From the NCBI GenBank assembly GCA_963809545.1, contig CAWEKD010000004.1:139589-203588 (forward strand): DNA of 64,000 nucleotides. The letters run 5' to 3'. Source of the DNA: Natronosporangium sp035305625. Lineage in GTDB: Bacteria; Actinomycetota; Actinomycetes; Mycobacteriales; Micromonosporaceae. The position numbers were made by a program, and so were the translations under genes. Below the pieces are notes generated by a model, which was given only the letters and a program-made list of their open reading frames with translations, did no database searches and was not told where the DNA came from. Below, piece by piece: positions 6,740 to 17,087 of this stretch. The first letter of the stretch is position 1, and each line of letters begins with the position of its first letter.

Positions 6740-9612
6740 TCACTGTTCCGCCAGTCGATTGGCGATGGCCGCTCGGGAACGTACGTCCAACTTCCGCATG
6801 GCGGAGGTGATGTGCCGGGCCACGGTGTGCACCGACAGGTACAGCTCCGCGGCGATCTCCTTGTTGGACCGGCCGATCGCGGCCAGCTCGGCCACCTGCC
6901 GTTCCCGTGGGGACAGCTGGTTACCGTAGCTCCGCCGCCCTCCCCGGTGCCGGGCCGGCACCGGCAAGCCATGCTTCCGGGCCAACCGGCTGACCCGGGC
7001 GGCATCCCAGTTGGCCCCCAGCCGTCGGTAGTCGGCCAGCGCCGCCAACAGGGTGGGGCCGGCGCGGTCATCGGCGGTGCCGAACAGCGATCGCGCGGCC
7101 TCCTCCTGCGCCTGTGCCGCTTCGTACGGGCATTCCCGGGCCCGGTACTCCCGCGCCGCCTGCCGGAACCGGTCGGCCGCGGCCGGCTCGTCACCGTCGA
7201 AGCGGGCGAGCAACCCGCTGGCCTGCGCCAGGGCGGCGGTGCCCAGCGGCACATCCAGTTCGGCTAGTTCGGTGGTGGCGTGCCGCACCAGGTGCCGGGC
7301 CCGCTCGGGCTGATCCGCGGCGAGCAGCGTCTCCACCATCGCCGGCAGCGCCCGTACCGCGGTGGCCCATACCCGCTTGTCCGCCACTATCGTCAACAGC
7401 CGCTCGACCGTCGCCAGCGCGACGGGCACCTCGTCTCGCGCCAGCGCCAGCCGCAGCCGGGCCGCCGCCGGTAGCGGGAGCAGATCGAACCCGCCCAGCG
7501 CCTCGATCTGAGTCAGCAGCTCCGACAGCTGCTGCTCCGCCTGGTCCAGTTCCCCCCGGGCCAGCGCCAGGCAGCCGCCCGCCACCCGTGCATCGGCGCT
7601 GGCCCGAGGGTGCCCGGCCAACTCGTCGAGAAGCGCCTCGATCTCGTCGGCCAGCCCGTCCCACTCCCCTCGGCAGAACCGCAGCAGCGACATGCCGGAG
7701 CGGATACTCAGCTGCAACCGGGGGCTCTCCCCCACCGTGGAGCCGGCCAGCGCCCGGGCGAGCAACCGCTGCGCGGTCTGGTAGTGCCCGGCGTAGCACG
7801 CCTCGGTCCCCACCGACCAGTACGCGTTGACCTCCGACCGGTGCCGGGGAGTGTCACCGGCGCTCCGCTCGATGCCCTCAATCAGTTCCCGCCACCCCGG
7901 GTCACCGATCGAGGCGAGCACCATCGCCGCCTTACCCCGCACAAACGCCTGGAAGGTGGGGTCGGGCACGCGGGGCAGCAGTTCCAGCGCCCGCTGCAGC
8001 CACCGGCGGTGTTCCGCCAGCTCCACTCCGGCCTCGGTGGGGATCCCCAGCACCATCGCCGCCCAGGCCTGCAAATCCGGGCGTTCGTCCAGTTCGGCCA
8101 CGGCATCGGTGAACACCTGCCGCTCCCGGGCCGGGTCGTCCCCCAGCTCGTGCAGGAGCAACGCCAACCGGAACCGCAGCTCGCCTCGGATGGCGGGGAC
8201 AGCTCCCGCTGCAGGATGTCCGCCAGCAGGTCCGCCGTCTCCCGAGTGGCCAGGGCCTCGATCGCCGCCTGCCCCAGCTTGATCGCCAACTGGCCGGCCC
8301 GGTCCGGCGACAGGGGCGCGTGGCGCAGCACCTGCTCCAACAGCCGGACCGCCTCGGCGTCATGCCCGAGCGCCAACGCTTGCTCCGCGGCGCGCTCCGC
8401 CGCCACCACCCACTCCTCGGTCTGCCCCGCATGCTGAAGGTGGTGGGCGATCTGCCCGAGCCGGGTCGGGGCCGCCTCCGCCAACACCTGGGCGGCCTGG
8501 GCGTGCAGCGTACGCCGACGAGGACCGGGGATCTCCTCGTATACCGCCTGCGCGGCCAGGACGTGCCGGAAGCCGACCTTGTCGCCGTCCTCAACCAGCA
8601 GCCCGGACTCCAGCGCCTCCTCCAGCCCCAGCAGCACTGACTCGCTGATCGGGCGGCTGGTCGCCTCCAACACCGCCAGCGGCACCGCCACGTGCAGCAC
8701 CGCCGCGGCCTCCACCACCGCCCGGGCCGCCGCGGACAGTCGGCTGACCCGCTCCGCCACCGATTCCCGGATGCTGGTGGGCACGTCCAGTTCGGCCAGC
8801 GCCCGCCGCGCCCAGCCGCCACCTCGGCGCACCAGCGTGCCCCGGGTCCGCAGCAACGCCAGCAGCTCCTCGATCGCGAACGGGGAACCGGAGGCGCGCT
8901 CACACAGGTAGGCGGCGAACTCGTCGGACACCCGGTCCACGCCCAGGATGGCCGCGGCCAGCACCCCGGTCTGGGCGGCATCCAGCGGTGCCAAGGTCAG
9001 ATCGGTGCGGGTCATGGACTGGTGCCGCTTGACGGTCAACGCCCGGACGGCCGGATCCACGTCCTCACCTCGGAAGGTGAGGACCACCGACAGCCCGGCC
9101 GGGGCTTCCGACAGCAGGTATCCCACGAAATCAGCGGTCTGCTCGTCGGCCCAGTGCAGGTCCTCCAACACCACAATCGCCGGAGCAAGTGCACTCAGCA
9201 CTTCCACCAGGCCCCGGAACACCCGATGCCGCTCCACCCCCTGGTCGGCCAGGGAGTCCGGCGGTGGGGGCAGCTGATCGGCCAGTTCGGGCAGTAACGG
9301 CCGCAGCGCCCCCGCCACCGGTGACAGGCTCACCCGGGTGAGCTGTTCGCCCTGGTCACGCAGCGCCTCGATCACCGGACCAAGTGGAAACGACTCCCGG
9401 ATGCCGTGGCACCGCCCCACCAACAGCCGCCGATCGCGGATCTCCGGCCGCGCCGCCAGCTCGGTGACCAGCCGGGTCTTGCCGATCCCGGCCTCTCCTT
9501 CGATTACCACCACCGCCGGTGGGGCGAGCACCGCCGCCACCAGCCGCTCCAGCTCGGCCGCCCGCCCCACCTGCGCGGGGGAAACCACCCGCCCGGCTTC
9601 GTTGTCCGCCAT
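6740..9612 (-). CDS. Large ATP-binding LuxR-family (LAL) transcriptional regulator, one frameshift
   Basis: Two overlapping minus-strand frames make one protein of about 957 residues. The N-terminal frame has a Walker A (GEAGIGKT, 39-46) and a Walker B-like VVLEDLHWAD (147-156) in an AAA/NACHT-like ATPase. The middle is TPR-like. The C-terminal frame ends in a LuxR HTH (LSPRERQVAELAAIGRSNKE ... VARHITSAMRKLDV). The switch lies at the run of four G (plus strand) at 8195-8198; one extra base there restores ...RELSPAIRGELRFRLA... exactly. The break is therefore probably a homopolymer sequencing error rather than decay. LAL regulators control sugar use or secondary metabolism; the target here is unknown. 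ATG 9612 follows AGAGG. Confidence 0.8.
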
Positions 9613-9720
9613 ATCGCCTCTGGCCCGTCAGCTGACCGCGCCCCCTCCACCCCAGGATCGCGGGGCGCCATCGGCAGCCTACCTGAGACGTCTGTACGAG
9701 GCGGTCGGCCGAGCGGCCGG

Positions 9721-11733
9721 TTATTGCGCGGACGGGCCGACGTTGGTCCGGGAGCGGACCACCTCGCACACGTGCGCCACCGCCTCGTCCAGCGGTACGC
9801 CGTTGCGCTGCGACCCGTCCCGGTACCGGAACGAGACCGTCCCGGCGGCCACGTCGTTGTCCCCGGCGATCACCATGAACGGCACCTTCTGCTGCTGCGC
9901 GTTGCGGATCTTCTTCTGCATCCGCTCCGCGGAGGTATCCACCTCCGCCCGAATCCGCTCCGCCCGCAGTCGGGACACGAACTCCGCCAGGTAGTCGATG
10001 TGGTCGTCCCGCACCGGGATGCCCACCACCTGCACCGGCGCCAGCCAGGCCGGGAAGGCGCCCGCATAGTGCTCAGTGAGGACGCCGAAGAACCGCTCGA
10101 TCGACCCGAACAAGGCCCGGTGGATCATCACCGGCCGCTGCCGGCTGCCGTCCGCGGCCTGGTATTCCAGCTCGAACAACCGCGGCAACTGGAAGTCCAC
10201 CTGGATAGTGGACATCTGCCAGGTCCGGCCGATCGCATCCCGCGCCTGCACCGAGATCTTCGGGCCGTAGAAGGCCGCCCCACCCGGATCCGGCACCAGC
10301 TCCAGGCCGGACTCCTGGGCCACCGTCCGCAGGGTCTCCGTGGCCTCTTCCCACTCCTCAGGCGCTCCGACGAACTTGTCCTTCGAGTCGTCCCGGGTGG
10401 ACAGCTCCAGGTAGAAGTCTTCCAACCCGTAGTCGCGCAGCAGATCCAGCACGAAGGTCAGCAGGTTGCGCAGCTCGTCGGCCATCTGCTCCTTGGTGCA
10501 GTAGATGTGCGCGTCATCCTGGGTCAGTCCCCGCACCCGGGTCAGCCCGTGCACCACCCCCGACTTCTCGTACCGGTAGACGGTGCCGAACTCGAACAGC
10601 CGCAGCGGCAGCTCCCGATAGGAGCGCCCCCGCGACCGGAAGATCAGGTTGTGCATGGGGCAGTTCATCGGCTTGAGGTAGTACTCCGCCCCTTCCAACT
10701 GCATCGGCGGGTACATGTTGTCCTTGAACCAGCCCAGGTGCCCCGAGATCTCGAACAGGGTGCCCTTGGTGATGTGCGGGGTGTTGACGAATTCGTACCC
10801 CGCCTGCTCGTGCCGCTCGCGGGAGTAGTTCTCCAGCTCCCGCCGGATGATCCCGCCCTTGGGGTGGAACACCGCCAGCCCCGACCCGATCTCCTCCGGG
10901 AAGGAGAACAGATCCAGCTCCAGCCCCAGCTTGCGGTGGTCGCGCCGGGCCGCCTCCTCCCGCATCCGCAGATACGCCTTCAGCTGGTCCCGGGTCGGCC
11001 AGGCGGTGCCGTACACCCGCTGCAGCTGCGGGTTGGCCTCACTCCCACGCCAGTACGCGGCGGCGGTGCGCATCAGCTTGACCGCCCGCGGGTCGATCAG
11101 GTCGGTGGACGGCAGGTGCGGCCCCCGGCACAGGTCCGACCAGCGCACCTCGCCGGTCTCCCGGTCCAGGTTGTCGTAGATGGTCAGCTCGTCGCCGCCG
11201 AGCTCCATCACTTCGGTGTCGTCCAGCCCGTCCCCGCTGGCGCCGAGCAGGTCCAGCTTGTACGGCTCGTGGGCCAGCTCGGCCCGGGCCTGCTCCACGC
11301 TGTCGAACCGACGCCGGCGGAACCGCTGCCCCGACTTGATGATCTCGGTCATCCGCTGCTCTAGCTTGGATAGATCCTCCGGGTGCAGCGGCGGGACGTC
11401 GAAGTCGTAGTAGAACCCGTCGTGGATGGGCGGACCGATCCCCAGCTTCGCCTCCGGGAACAGGTCCTGCATGGCCTGGGCGAGCACGTGGGCGGTGGAG
11501 TGGCGCAGCACGTTGAGGCCGTCCGGGGAATCCATCGGCACCGGCTCGACCGTGGTCTCCACCTCCGGCGCCCAGGACAGATCCCGCAGCTGGCCGTTCG
11601 GGTCCCGGACCACCACCACCGCCTTCGGCCCCCGCAACGGCAGGCCGGCCGCGGCCACCGCGTCCGCGCACGTCGTCCCGGCCGGGACGACGACGGGGTC
11701 GGCCACGGCGGAAACGGGACGGGATGCGGACAC
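9721..11733 (-). CDS. thrS: Threonine--tRNA ligase
   Basis: A 670-residue class II aminoacyl-tRNA synthetase that charges tRNA-Thr. In order: a short TGS-like N-terminus (to about residue 65), the editing domain with HSTAHVLAQA and RGPHLPSTD, the catalytic core with zinc-binding MNCPMH and the later histidines, FEFGTVYRYEKSG as motif 2, the motif 3 region near HRALFGSIERFFG, and the anticodon-binding domain (PVQVVGIPV...). Length is normal for actinomycetes. The GTG start at 11733 has GAAGGAG five bases before it. No T-box leader could be recognised in the 138 bases upstream. It is transcribed in the same direction as the GH63 gene behind it. Confidence 0.95.
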   Translation of the reverse strand: MSASRPVSAVADPVVVPAGTTCADAVAAAGLPLRGPKAVVVVRDPNGQLRDLSWAPEVETTVEPVPMDSPDGLNVLRHSTAHVLAQAMQDLFPEAKLGIGPPIHDGFYYDFDVPPLHPEDLSKLEQRMTEIIKSGQRFRRRRFDSVEQARAELAHEPYKLDLLGASGDGLDDTEVMELGGDELTIYDNLDRETGEVRWSDLCRGPHLPSTDLIDPRAVKLMRTAAAYWRGSEANPQLQRVYGTAWPTRDQLKAYLRMREEAARRDHRKLGLELDLFSFPEEIGSGLAVFHPKGGIIRRELENYSRERHEQAGYEFVNTPHITKGTLFEISGHLGWFKDNMYPPMQLEGAEYYLKPMNCPMHNLIFRSRGRSYRELPLRLFEFGTVYRYEKSGVVHGLTRVRGLTQDDAHIYCTKEQMADELRNLLTFVLDLLRDYGLEDFYLELSTRDDSKDKFVGAPEEWEEATETLRTVAQESGLELVPDPGGAAFYGPKISVQARDAIGRTWQMSTIQVDFQLPRLFELEYQAADGSRQRPVMIHRALFGSIERFFGVLTEHYAGAFPAWLAPVQVVGIPVRDDHIDYLAEFVSRLRAERIRAEVDTSAERMQKKIRNAQQQKVPFMVIAGDNDVAAGTVSFRYRDGSQRNGVPLDEAVAHVCEVVRSRTNVGPSAQ

Positions 11734-11871
11734 GATGACTCCTTCGGGTCGTGCTTGTGCGGTCGTACGTGCGAAGTCGGTCAGCCGGCCCCGTCGCCGC
11801 CTCCGGGCAGACGACGGACCGTCGGATCCGCCACGATGCTATCGACTGCGGCAATCCGGTTTGGGATCGGC

Positions 11872-13215
11872 TCAGCCCCGTACCGGCGGATCGTTGGCCA
11901 GCAGGTCCAGCGTCAGCGCGGCGGTCCAACTGAACGCAGCCGTGCCGACACCGGCCCCGGTTTCGGTGTGGAAATATTCGTAGCAGCCTGACGAGCGCAC
12001 CAGGTCGAGCATCGCTCGCCGCAGCGCATCCGCCAACACCGGCTGCTCCTGCAGGTGCAGGGCTCGCCACAGCAGCCAGTTCATGTTGACCCACAGGGGG
12101 CCCCGCCAGTACCGGACAGGATCCAGGTCGGCGGCGGTGCGGTCGTAGCTGGGCAGCGGCAGCCGCATCTGCTCGGACAACCCGAATCGCGGCGAAGCCG
12201 CCTCGGCGATCACGCTCTTGACCACATCATCGGGTAGTTCGGGCAGAATCAGCGGAATCAACCCACCCAGGTAGCGCTGGGGGCAGAGCTGCCCGGTGCG
12301 CAGATCAAGGGCGTGGAACATGCCGGTGGCCGGGTTGTACAGGCGGTCCACCAGCGCCTCGGTGATGGCCCGGGCCCGCTCGAGGTGCGGCTTGGGGTCG
12401 TGTCCCAGCACACGGGCGATGTCGGCCAGCGCGTACTCCGCCGCGGCGAGGATGGCGTTGAACGCCGAGCACTCCGCCAGGAACGGATGCCACTCGGCGG
12501 CGCCCTGGTCGCGGTACTGGTGGTCCCGGTAGCTGGCGGCCAAGAGGATGTACCGGGCGTAGTCGATGTCGGTGGGGCGGTGGGAGCGTTCGGAAACATC
12601 CAGGTCCAGTCGCCGGTACTGGCGCAGCAGCTCCAGGTCGGCCGGCACCGCCTGCATCGGCACGTCCCAGGCCGGGCTGTTGTCCTGCCCGGACTCCCAT
12701 GGGTGCACGATGCAGGCCAGACCACCCCCGCCCAGATCCCGGTGGGTGGTCAGGTACCGCTGCTGGGCCACCAGTCGCGGGTACAGCCAGTGCAGCTCCG
12801 CCAACGCCTGCTGCCGGGCCGCGGGATCGGTGGCTCGGCGGTAGAGCTCCCAGACCCCGACGGCGTGCACCGGCGGCTGCACGATCCCGCTGGTGGGGCG
12901 GGCCGGGGCGAACGGGGTCTCGGTCGAGCGCCAGAACTGCGGGCCGGGGAAGTAGGTCTCGGACCGGTCGCTGTGGGCGTCGAACACGATGTGCGGTACC
13001 CGTCCGTCTCCCCACTGCGCCTCGAACAGCGTCCGCAGATCACGCCAGCCGCGGGCGGGATCGACGTGGGCTAGCCCCACCGCGATGAAACCAGCGTCCC
13101 AGCTCCACTGGTACGGATACAGGGTGCGGGACGGCACCGTATGGTCATGCCACCAGTTGTCGGCCAAGGTGGTTATCGCCAGCCGCCGCAGCTGCTTATC
13201 GCTGATCGGTTCCAT
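11872..13215 (-). CDS. GH63-family glucosylglycerate/mannosylglycerate hydrolase-like protein
   Basis: A 447-residue cytosolic (no signal peptide) alpha/alpha-barrel glycoside hydrolase. The motifs YPYQWSWDAGF (residues 33-43), WESGQDNSPAWD (about 173-184, the aspartate being the likely general acid) and CYEYFHTETGAG near the C-terminus (likely base glutamate) match the short GH63 branch that includes mycobacterial glucosylglycerate hydrolase. That enzyme releases glycerate and glucose from the compatible solute glucosylglycerate when nitrogen or osmotic stress ends. Substrate is inferred from length and motifs. The ATG start at 13215 is preceded by GAGGTAG. Confidence 0.75.
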   Translation of the reverse strand: MEPISDKQLRRLAITTLADNWWHDHTVPSRTLYPYQWSWDAGFIAVGLAHVDPARGWRDLRTLFEAQWGDGRVPHIVFDAHSDRSETYFPGPQFWRSTETPFAPARPTSGIVQPPVHAVGVWELYRRATDPAARQQALAELHWLYPRLVAQQRYLTTHRDLGGGGLACIVHPWESGQDNSPAWDVPMQAVPADLELLRQYRRLDLDVSERSHRPTDIDYARYILLAASYRDHQYRDQGAAEWHPFLAECSAFNAILAAAEYALADIARVLGHDPKPHLERARAITEALVDRLYNPATGMFHALDLRTGQLCPQRYLGGLIPLILPELPDDVVKSVIAEAASPRFGLSEQMRLPLPSYDRTAADLDPVRYWRGPLWVNMNWLLWRALHLQEQPVLADALRRAMLDLVRSSGCYEYFHTETGAGVGTAAFSWTAALTLDLLANDPPVRG

Positions 13216-13350
13216 GCGCTACCTCGGTGTGTCGAACCGTTCGTCACATTACCCCGATCCGCGATAAATGTTCCAAACCCCGGGTGGGAAGGTCGCCAAG
13301 CCCACATTCTGCGGGCCGGCGGCCGCGGGCCCTGAGAAAACTCGTCCGGG

Positions 13351-13411
13351 AAAAACAGCGCCGGCCCATCTGACCGGAGCACCGCGTAGGGCACCGATCG
13401 GATGGGCCGGC
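13351..13411 (-). terminator. Rho-independent terminator downstream of the cold-shock gene
   Basis: The arms GCCGGCCCATC (13360-13370) and GATGGGCCGGC (13401-13411) are perfect complements. On the minus strand the stem is followed by GCTGTTTTT, the classic U-run. It sits 22 bases after the stop codon of the cold-shock gene. Confidence 0.8.
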
Positions 13412-13432
13412 GATTTGACGTCTAGGGCGTTC

Positions 13433-13636
13433 TCAGATAGCGCGCACCTGGTCGGCCTGCGGCCCCTTCGGGCCCTGCGTTACCTGGAACTCGACCCGCT
13501 GGTTCTCCTCCAGCGTCCGGTAGCCGTTCGACTGGATGGCCGAGAAGTGGACGAACACGTCCTCCCCGCCGCCGTCGACGGAGATGAAACCGAATCCCTT
13601 CTCAGCGTTGAACCACTTGACGGTGCCCTGTGCCAT
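13433..13636 (-). CDS. Cold-shock protein (CspA family)
   Basis: A 67-residue single cold-shock domain, an RNA/DNA chaperone that melts mRNA structure. It begins MAQGTVKWFNAEKGFGFI (RNP1 KGFGFI) and contains VFVHFSAI (RNP2) and the usual VEFQVTQGPKGPQA. The length is exactly the family norm. I start at ATG 13636 with AGGGAG upstream; the 14 residues of open frame before it are not conserved. It has its own terminator and an AT-richer leader of at least 150 bases (13637-13800), which may be the regulated 5' UTR common in this family. Confidence 0.95.
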   Translation of the reverse strand: MAQGTVKWFNAEKGFGFISVDGGGEDVFVHFSAIQSNGYRTLEENQRVEFQVTQGPKGPQADQVRAI

Positions 13637-13885
13637 GTCCTGCTCCCTTGATGCAACAAACTTTGACGGCCCACGCACGCCGCATGGCCATCAGGCCAAT
13701 TTCGTGCAGCGGCGTGCTCCCGCGGACGGGTGGCACAGACCACATACCCAAAAAAGCCCACACTGAGCATAGCCCAGCGGGATTCATATCGCCTCCCGCC
13801 ACAAGCTGTGCCGGTGATCTCAATTCGGAAAATCCCGGTAGACCCGGCCCTGCCCCGGCGAACCTCGCCGGAAAGCGCCAGCCGG

Positions 13886-15400
13886 CTACGGGCCGGCCGG
13901 CTCCCCCGCGGGACGCTCCGGCTCCGAAACGACCCGAGGTGGCGGGGTCGAGGTGGCCGAGGTCGGCAAGGCGCTGCCCGTGGTCGCCTCCGCCCGCTGG
14001 CGCAGCAGTCGCGCCACCGCGGTGATGTCCGCCGGAGAGCTACGAGAAGCCAGCCAGAACATGGCCGCGGTCGGCAGGAAGAACAACTGGAAGATGGCCA
14101 GCCCCACCGCGTAGTTGACCGGAGACGGCAGCGCCCGCGCCACGGCCTCGAACGTCCGCACCACCAGCGAGGCGCCGGCCGCCCGCCCGAGCCCGTTGGC
14201 GAGGTTGCCGAGGCTGAACACGGTGCCCCGGTGCTCCGGCGGATTGACCTCCGCCAACAGTGCGTAGGTGTTCGGCGCCTGGGCCGACAGCAGCCCGATC
14301 GCCAACAGTGCCAGCAGGAAGGTGGCGGCCATGGCCGGTTCGGTGACCACGCTCCGCAGCACCGCCAGCGCGATCTCCCCCTGGTCCCGGGTCTCCGGCG
14401 ACAGATCCAGCCGCAACGGCACGAAGAACAGGCCGATGAACAGCGGTACCGCCAGGAACACCCCGATCGCCGCCACCTGGGCGCGGCCCCGGAGCGTACG
14501 GCGTTGCCGCCGGTCCCCCACCAGCCCACCGATCAGCGACAGCACCGCCCCGCTGTAGGCCAGGATGGTGAACATGCTGCCGATCTCGATCGCGGTCGGT
14601 TCGGGGTAGCCCAACTCCTCGGCCTTGGCTTGGAACAGCCGCGGCACCCACACCAGCGAGCCGTACGCGATCTGGGCGGTGAACCCCTGCGCGACCAGCC
14701 AGAGGTTGGTCCGCCGGGTGAACAACTGCGGCAGGTCGGCCCGCCGGATCCGGTACTGGTAGACCTCCCCGGCCTCGTACAGCGCCTGCAGCGCCGGCTC
14801 CCGCTGGCCACGCGGGACGTTGATGGTGAACAGGTAGGCCACCGTGGCCAACAGCCCGGCCAGCGCCAGCACCCGGAACGGCGCCCGCCAGTCCGCGGAG
14901 CCCACCAGCCCCGCCAGCGCGACTCCCACCAGGGTGCCCGCGCCTTGGGACAGCCCCCACAGCCCCATCACCAGCCCGCGTCGGCGCGGCGAGATCAGGT
15001 CGCTGACCACGCTGAAGCCGACCGAGGCCACCGCACCCAGGCCGATTCCGGCCAGGGCTTGGGCGGCGAGGAACGCCGGATACCCGGTGGTGACGGCGGT
15101 GGCGCCCATTCCGGCCGACCACAGCAGGGTGCCGAGCATCAGCACCCGCTTCCGGTCGGCCCGGTCCCCCAGATACCCCCAGCCCAGCGCGGCGACCGCC
15201 GTGAGCAGGAGGTTGAGGGAGACCGCGGTGGCCACGCCCGCCTCCGAGGTGGCCAGATCGCGGCTGATCGGACTGAGCAGCGGGGGCGGTAGCGCGATCG
15301 CGACGTTGTCCAACGCCGCGAGCACCACGAACACCGTCACGCTGTAGGCGCGGTGGGCGGCGCTTCCCCGCACCCGCCGGGTAGAGCCGGTACCGGTCAC
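13886..15400 (-). CDS. MFS transporter
   Basis: A 504-residue transporter with about 12 hydrophobic helices. The MFS loop 2-3 motif appears as GYLGDRADRKRVL, and a second-half copy as GLVGDRRQRRTL. The C-terminus is a proline-, threonine- and serine-rich cytoplasmic tail of about 60 residues. The start at GTG 15400 lacks a strong ribosome-binding site. The substrate cannot be inferred; there is no adjacent dedicated regulator. Confidence 0.85.
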   Translation of the reverse strand: MTGTGSTRRVRGSAAHRAYSVTVFVVLAALDNVAIALPPPLLSPISRDLATSEAGVATAVSLNLLLTAVAALGWGYLGDRADRKRVLMLGTLLWSAGMGATAVTTGYPAFLAAQALAGIGLGAVASVGFSVVSDLISPRRRGLVMGLWGLSQGAGTLVGVALAGLVGSADWRAPFRVLALAGLLATVAYLFTINVPRGQREPALQALYEAGEVYQYRIRRADLPQLFTRRTNLWLVAQGFTAQIAYGSLVWVPRLFQAKAEELGYPEPTAIEIGSMFTILAYSGAVLSLIGGLVGDRRQRRTLRGRAQVAAIGVFLAVPLFIGLFFVPLRLDLSPETRDQGEIALAVLRSVVTEPAMAATFLLALLAIGLLSAQAPNTYALLAEVNPPEHRGTVFSLGNLANGLGRAAGASLVVRTFEAVARALPSPVNYAVGLAIFQLFFLPTAAMFWLASRSSPADITAVARLLRQRAEATTGSALPTSATSTPPPRVVSEPERPAGEPAGP

Positions 15401-15478
15401 GTCCGGACACTCAACCAGACCCGCGGAACCGGGTCACGGCTGGGGCCGTGGTGACCGGCCCGGCACCTCATCCGACCG

Positions 15479-15906
15479 TTAGCGACCAGTCACCAACCGG
15501 TTGACCGCGGCGTCTACGTCCAGGTACTCCGATTCCTGGCCTCGAGGCACCACCACGTACGTGCGGCGTAGGAACCGCACCAACACACTGCGCGGGACCT
15601 CGAACAAGGCGTTACCGTCCGGCGACGACAGCGCCAGCGCGACGAAATCCCCCGCGGGTTCGCCCACGGCCAGACCCGAACGTCCCCGATACCGGCCGGC
15701 TCGTCCAGCCCAGTCACCAGTAGCTCCCGAGCGAACGACCAGCCGACCGCCTCCCCGCCGGCGGAGTCGGCGTGGAAGAGTACGTGCACCGCGTACGGGT
15801 CAGCTGGGTCGTACCGAAGGCTGGCGCGCACCGGCAGTGCGGTCGCGTCAGGTGCTACCAGTCGCAGCGATGTTTCGACCTCAACGGTCGTTGGTTTGAC
15901 GTTCAT
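15479..15906 (-). CDS. SsgA-like sporulation/cell-division regulator, one frameshift
   Basis: Joining two minus-strand frames gives a protein of about 142 residues, typical for SsgA-like proteins. These help position septa and handle peptidoglycan during sporulation. Recognisable pieces are LRYDPADPYAVHVLFHA, WSFARELLVTGL and GDVRVWP, then FVALALSSPDGNALFEVP and VLVRFLRRTYVVVPRGQE in the second frame. The shift lies in the run of five C (plus strand) at 15649-15653; one more base gives ...NPRGDFVAL... seamlessly, so a sequencing error is likely. ATG 15906 has GGGGGAGA before it. The family is confined to morphologically complex actinomycetes and supports that assignment for the host. Confidence 0.8.
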
Positions 15907-15959
15907 CGGTTTCTCCCCCCGGCACCGCTGCGGAGCCGACGTACTCCGCCCCATCCATG

Positions 15960-16337
15960 ATCAGACGGCGTACGTGACTACGCTCCGCTATGAGCCTATC
16001 TCACTCTGTAGTGGGACCACGCGCCCTGAGTCCAACCACCTGTCCGCTGCTTTCCCCTGTTCCGTCCGGTTCCATGCATGCAAACGACAAGCTCATCGAC
16101 GACATTGCCGCGGTGCAGAGGTCGACTACCCCGGTAACGCCCACTCCCCGGGGCGAGTGACGGGTATCCGGTCACCCGAAGCCGACAGCGGTGTAATTTG
16201 TCCGGATTCCTGGTGGAAGATCCACCCACTGGTCGCACCCCGAAACTCCCGCGCCCGCCCTCGAGCGGGCCTTCCCGACATCCGCCGACCCCGGGTGTGC
16301 AACCGGGCCGCAAATGCGCTACAGTGCTCAACGGCTC
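15960..16337. other. Intergenic region before tRNA-Val
   Basis: About 380 bases between the SsgA-like gene and the tRNA. Reading frames here lack codon bias and similarity to anything I recognise. It presumably carries the tRNA promoter. Confidence 0.4.
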
Positions 16338-16412
16338 GGGCGGTTGGCGCAGCGGGAGCGCGCTTCGTTCACACCGAAGAGGTCACTGGTTCGATCCCAG
16401 TACCGCCCACCA
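16338..16412 (+). tRNA. tRNA-Val(CAC)
   Basis: The acceptor stem GGGCGGT pairs with ACCGCCC, and the CCA end is encoded. The D arm is GCGC-AGCGGGA-GCGC. The anticodon stem CTTCG/CGAAG encloses the loop TTCACAC with anticodon CAC, which reads GTG (valine). The T arm is ACTGG-TTCGATC-CCAGT. All stems pair, so the tRNA should be functional. Confidence 0.95.
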
Positions 16413-16430
16413 TCAAAAACCCCAGCTCAC

Positions 16431-16460
16431 AGCCCCTCCTCGGAGGGGCTTTCTGCTTTC
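16431..16460 (+). terminator. Terminator after tRNA-Val
   Basis: The stem AGCCCCTC (16431-16438) pairs with GAGGGGCT (16443-16450) around a four-base loop. It is followed by a pyrimidine-rich tail (TTCTGCTTTC). It lies 18 bases after the tRNA 3' end. Confidence 0.75.
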
Positions 16461-16612
16461 TCGACCGTCCCTCACCGCCAGAAGGCGGCACAAAGGCGTC
16501 AAGGCACCCCACACGCGCCGGTCCCGCTCCCGGGTCGGGTGGGTGATCCCGCCACCGGCTACCGGCGTTGCCCGCTGGCGCTGTTGCGGTTCCCGGTGTT
16601 CCGGGAGGGCGG

Positions 16613-16786
16613 TCACCCCGCGGTGAGGTAGGGCGAGGGCACGACAGGACGCGAAGGGTTGATTCCGCCGATGACCACGCCGGCCAACCCGATCAGCGCG
16701 GCGGCCAAGGACCATGCGAACGAGTCACCGCCCTCGGCGGTCGCTTGCGCGCGGCACCGCGCGGCGAAGACGGCTTCACTGTCCAC
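16613..16786 (-). CDS. Small putative membrane peptide
   Basis: A 57-residue frame from GTG 16786 (GGGAAG a few bases upstream) with one hydrophobic helix (SFAWSLAAALIGLAGVVIGG, residues 22-41) and a short proline-rich tail. It resembles the hydrophobic part of the minus-strand ORF at 18501-18743 in the placement of FAW and the following alanine/glycine-rich helix, but the likeness is weak. No family recognised. The rest of 16461-17087 shows no other credible gene. Confidence 0.3.
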   Translation of the reverse strand: MDSEAVFAARCRAQATAEGGDSFAWSLAAALIGLAGVVIGGINPSRPVVPSPYLTAG

Positions 16787-17087
16787 GCCGAACTTCCCAT
16801 GATGAATATGTCTTCAACACGCCGCCCGCATGGTGATCAGCCCCCTGATTGGATGCTGGGGACGACGGGACAGGAACGCCAACCAGCGCGCCACATAGTC
16901 CCTACACCGCAGCCGCCCGGCACCCGGAGCCATGTACTCACCCGGTTGAGTGCAGTCTCGACCTCAACAAAGAACACGGAAGCTTCCTACCGGTGTGGAA
17001 CGGGTGCCGTGGGCTGTCCGAGTTCTACACTTGCCCGGTGATTCTTCCGCGCCATGTTGGCCTTCCTACTCATAGGAGGCTGACGCC

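Noticed and set aside
9406..11364. 652-codon plus-strand ORF
   Set aside because: It lies opposite thrS and the start of the LAL gene; composition is that of an antisense shadow in high-GC DNA.
11734..11871. T-box leader before thrS
   Set aside because: No specifier loop, T-box sequence or terminator/antiterminator pair could be recognised in the 138 bases.
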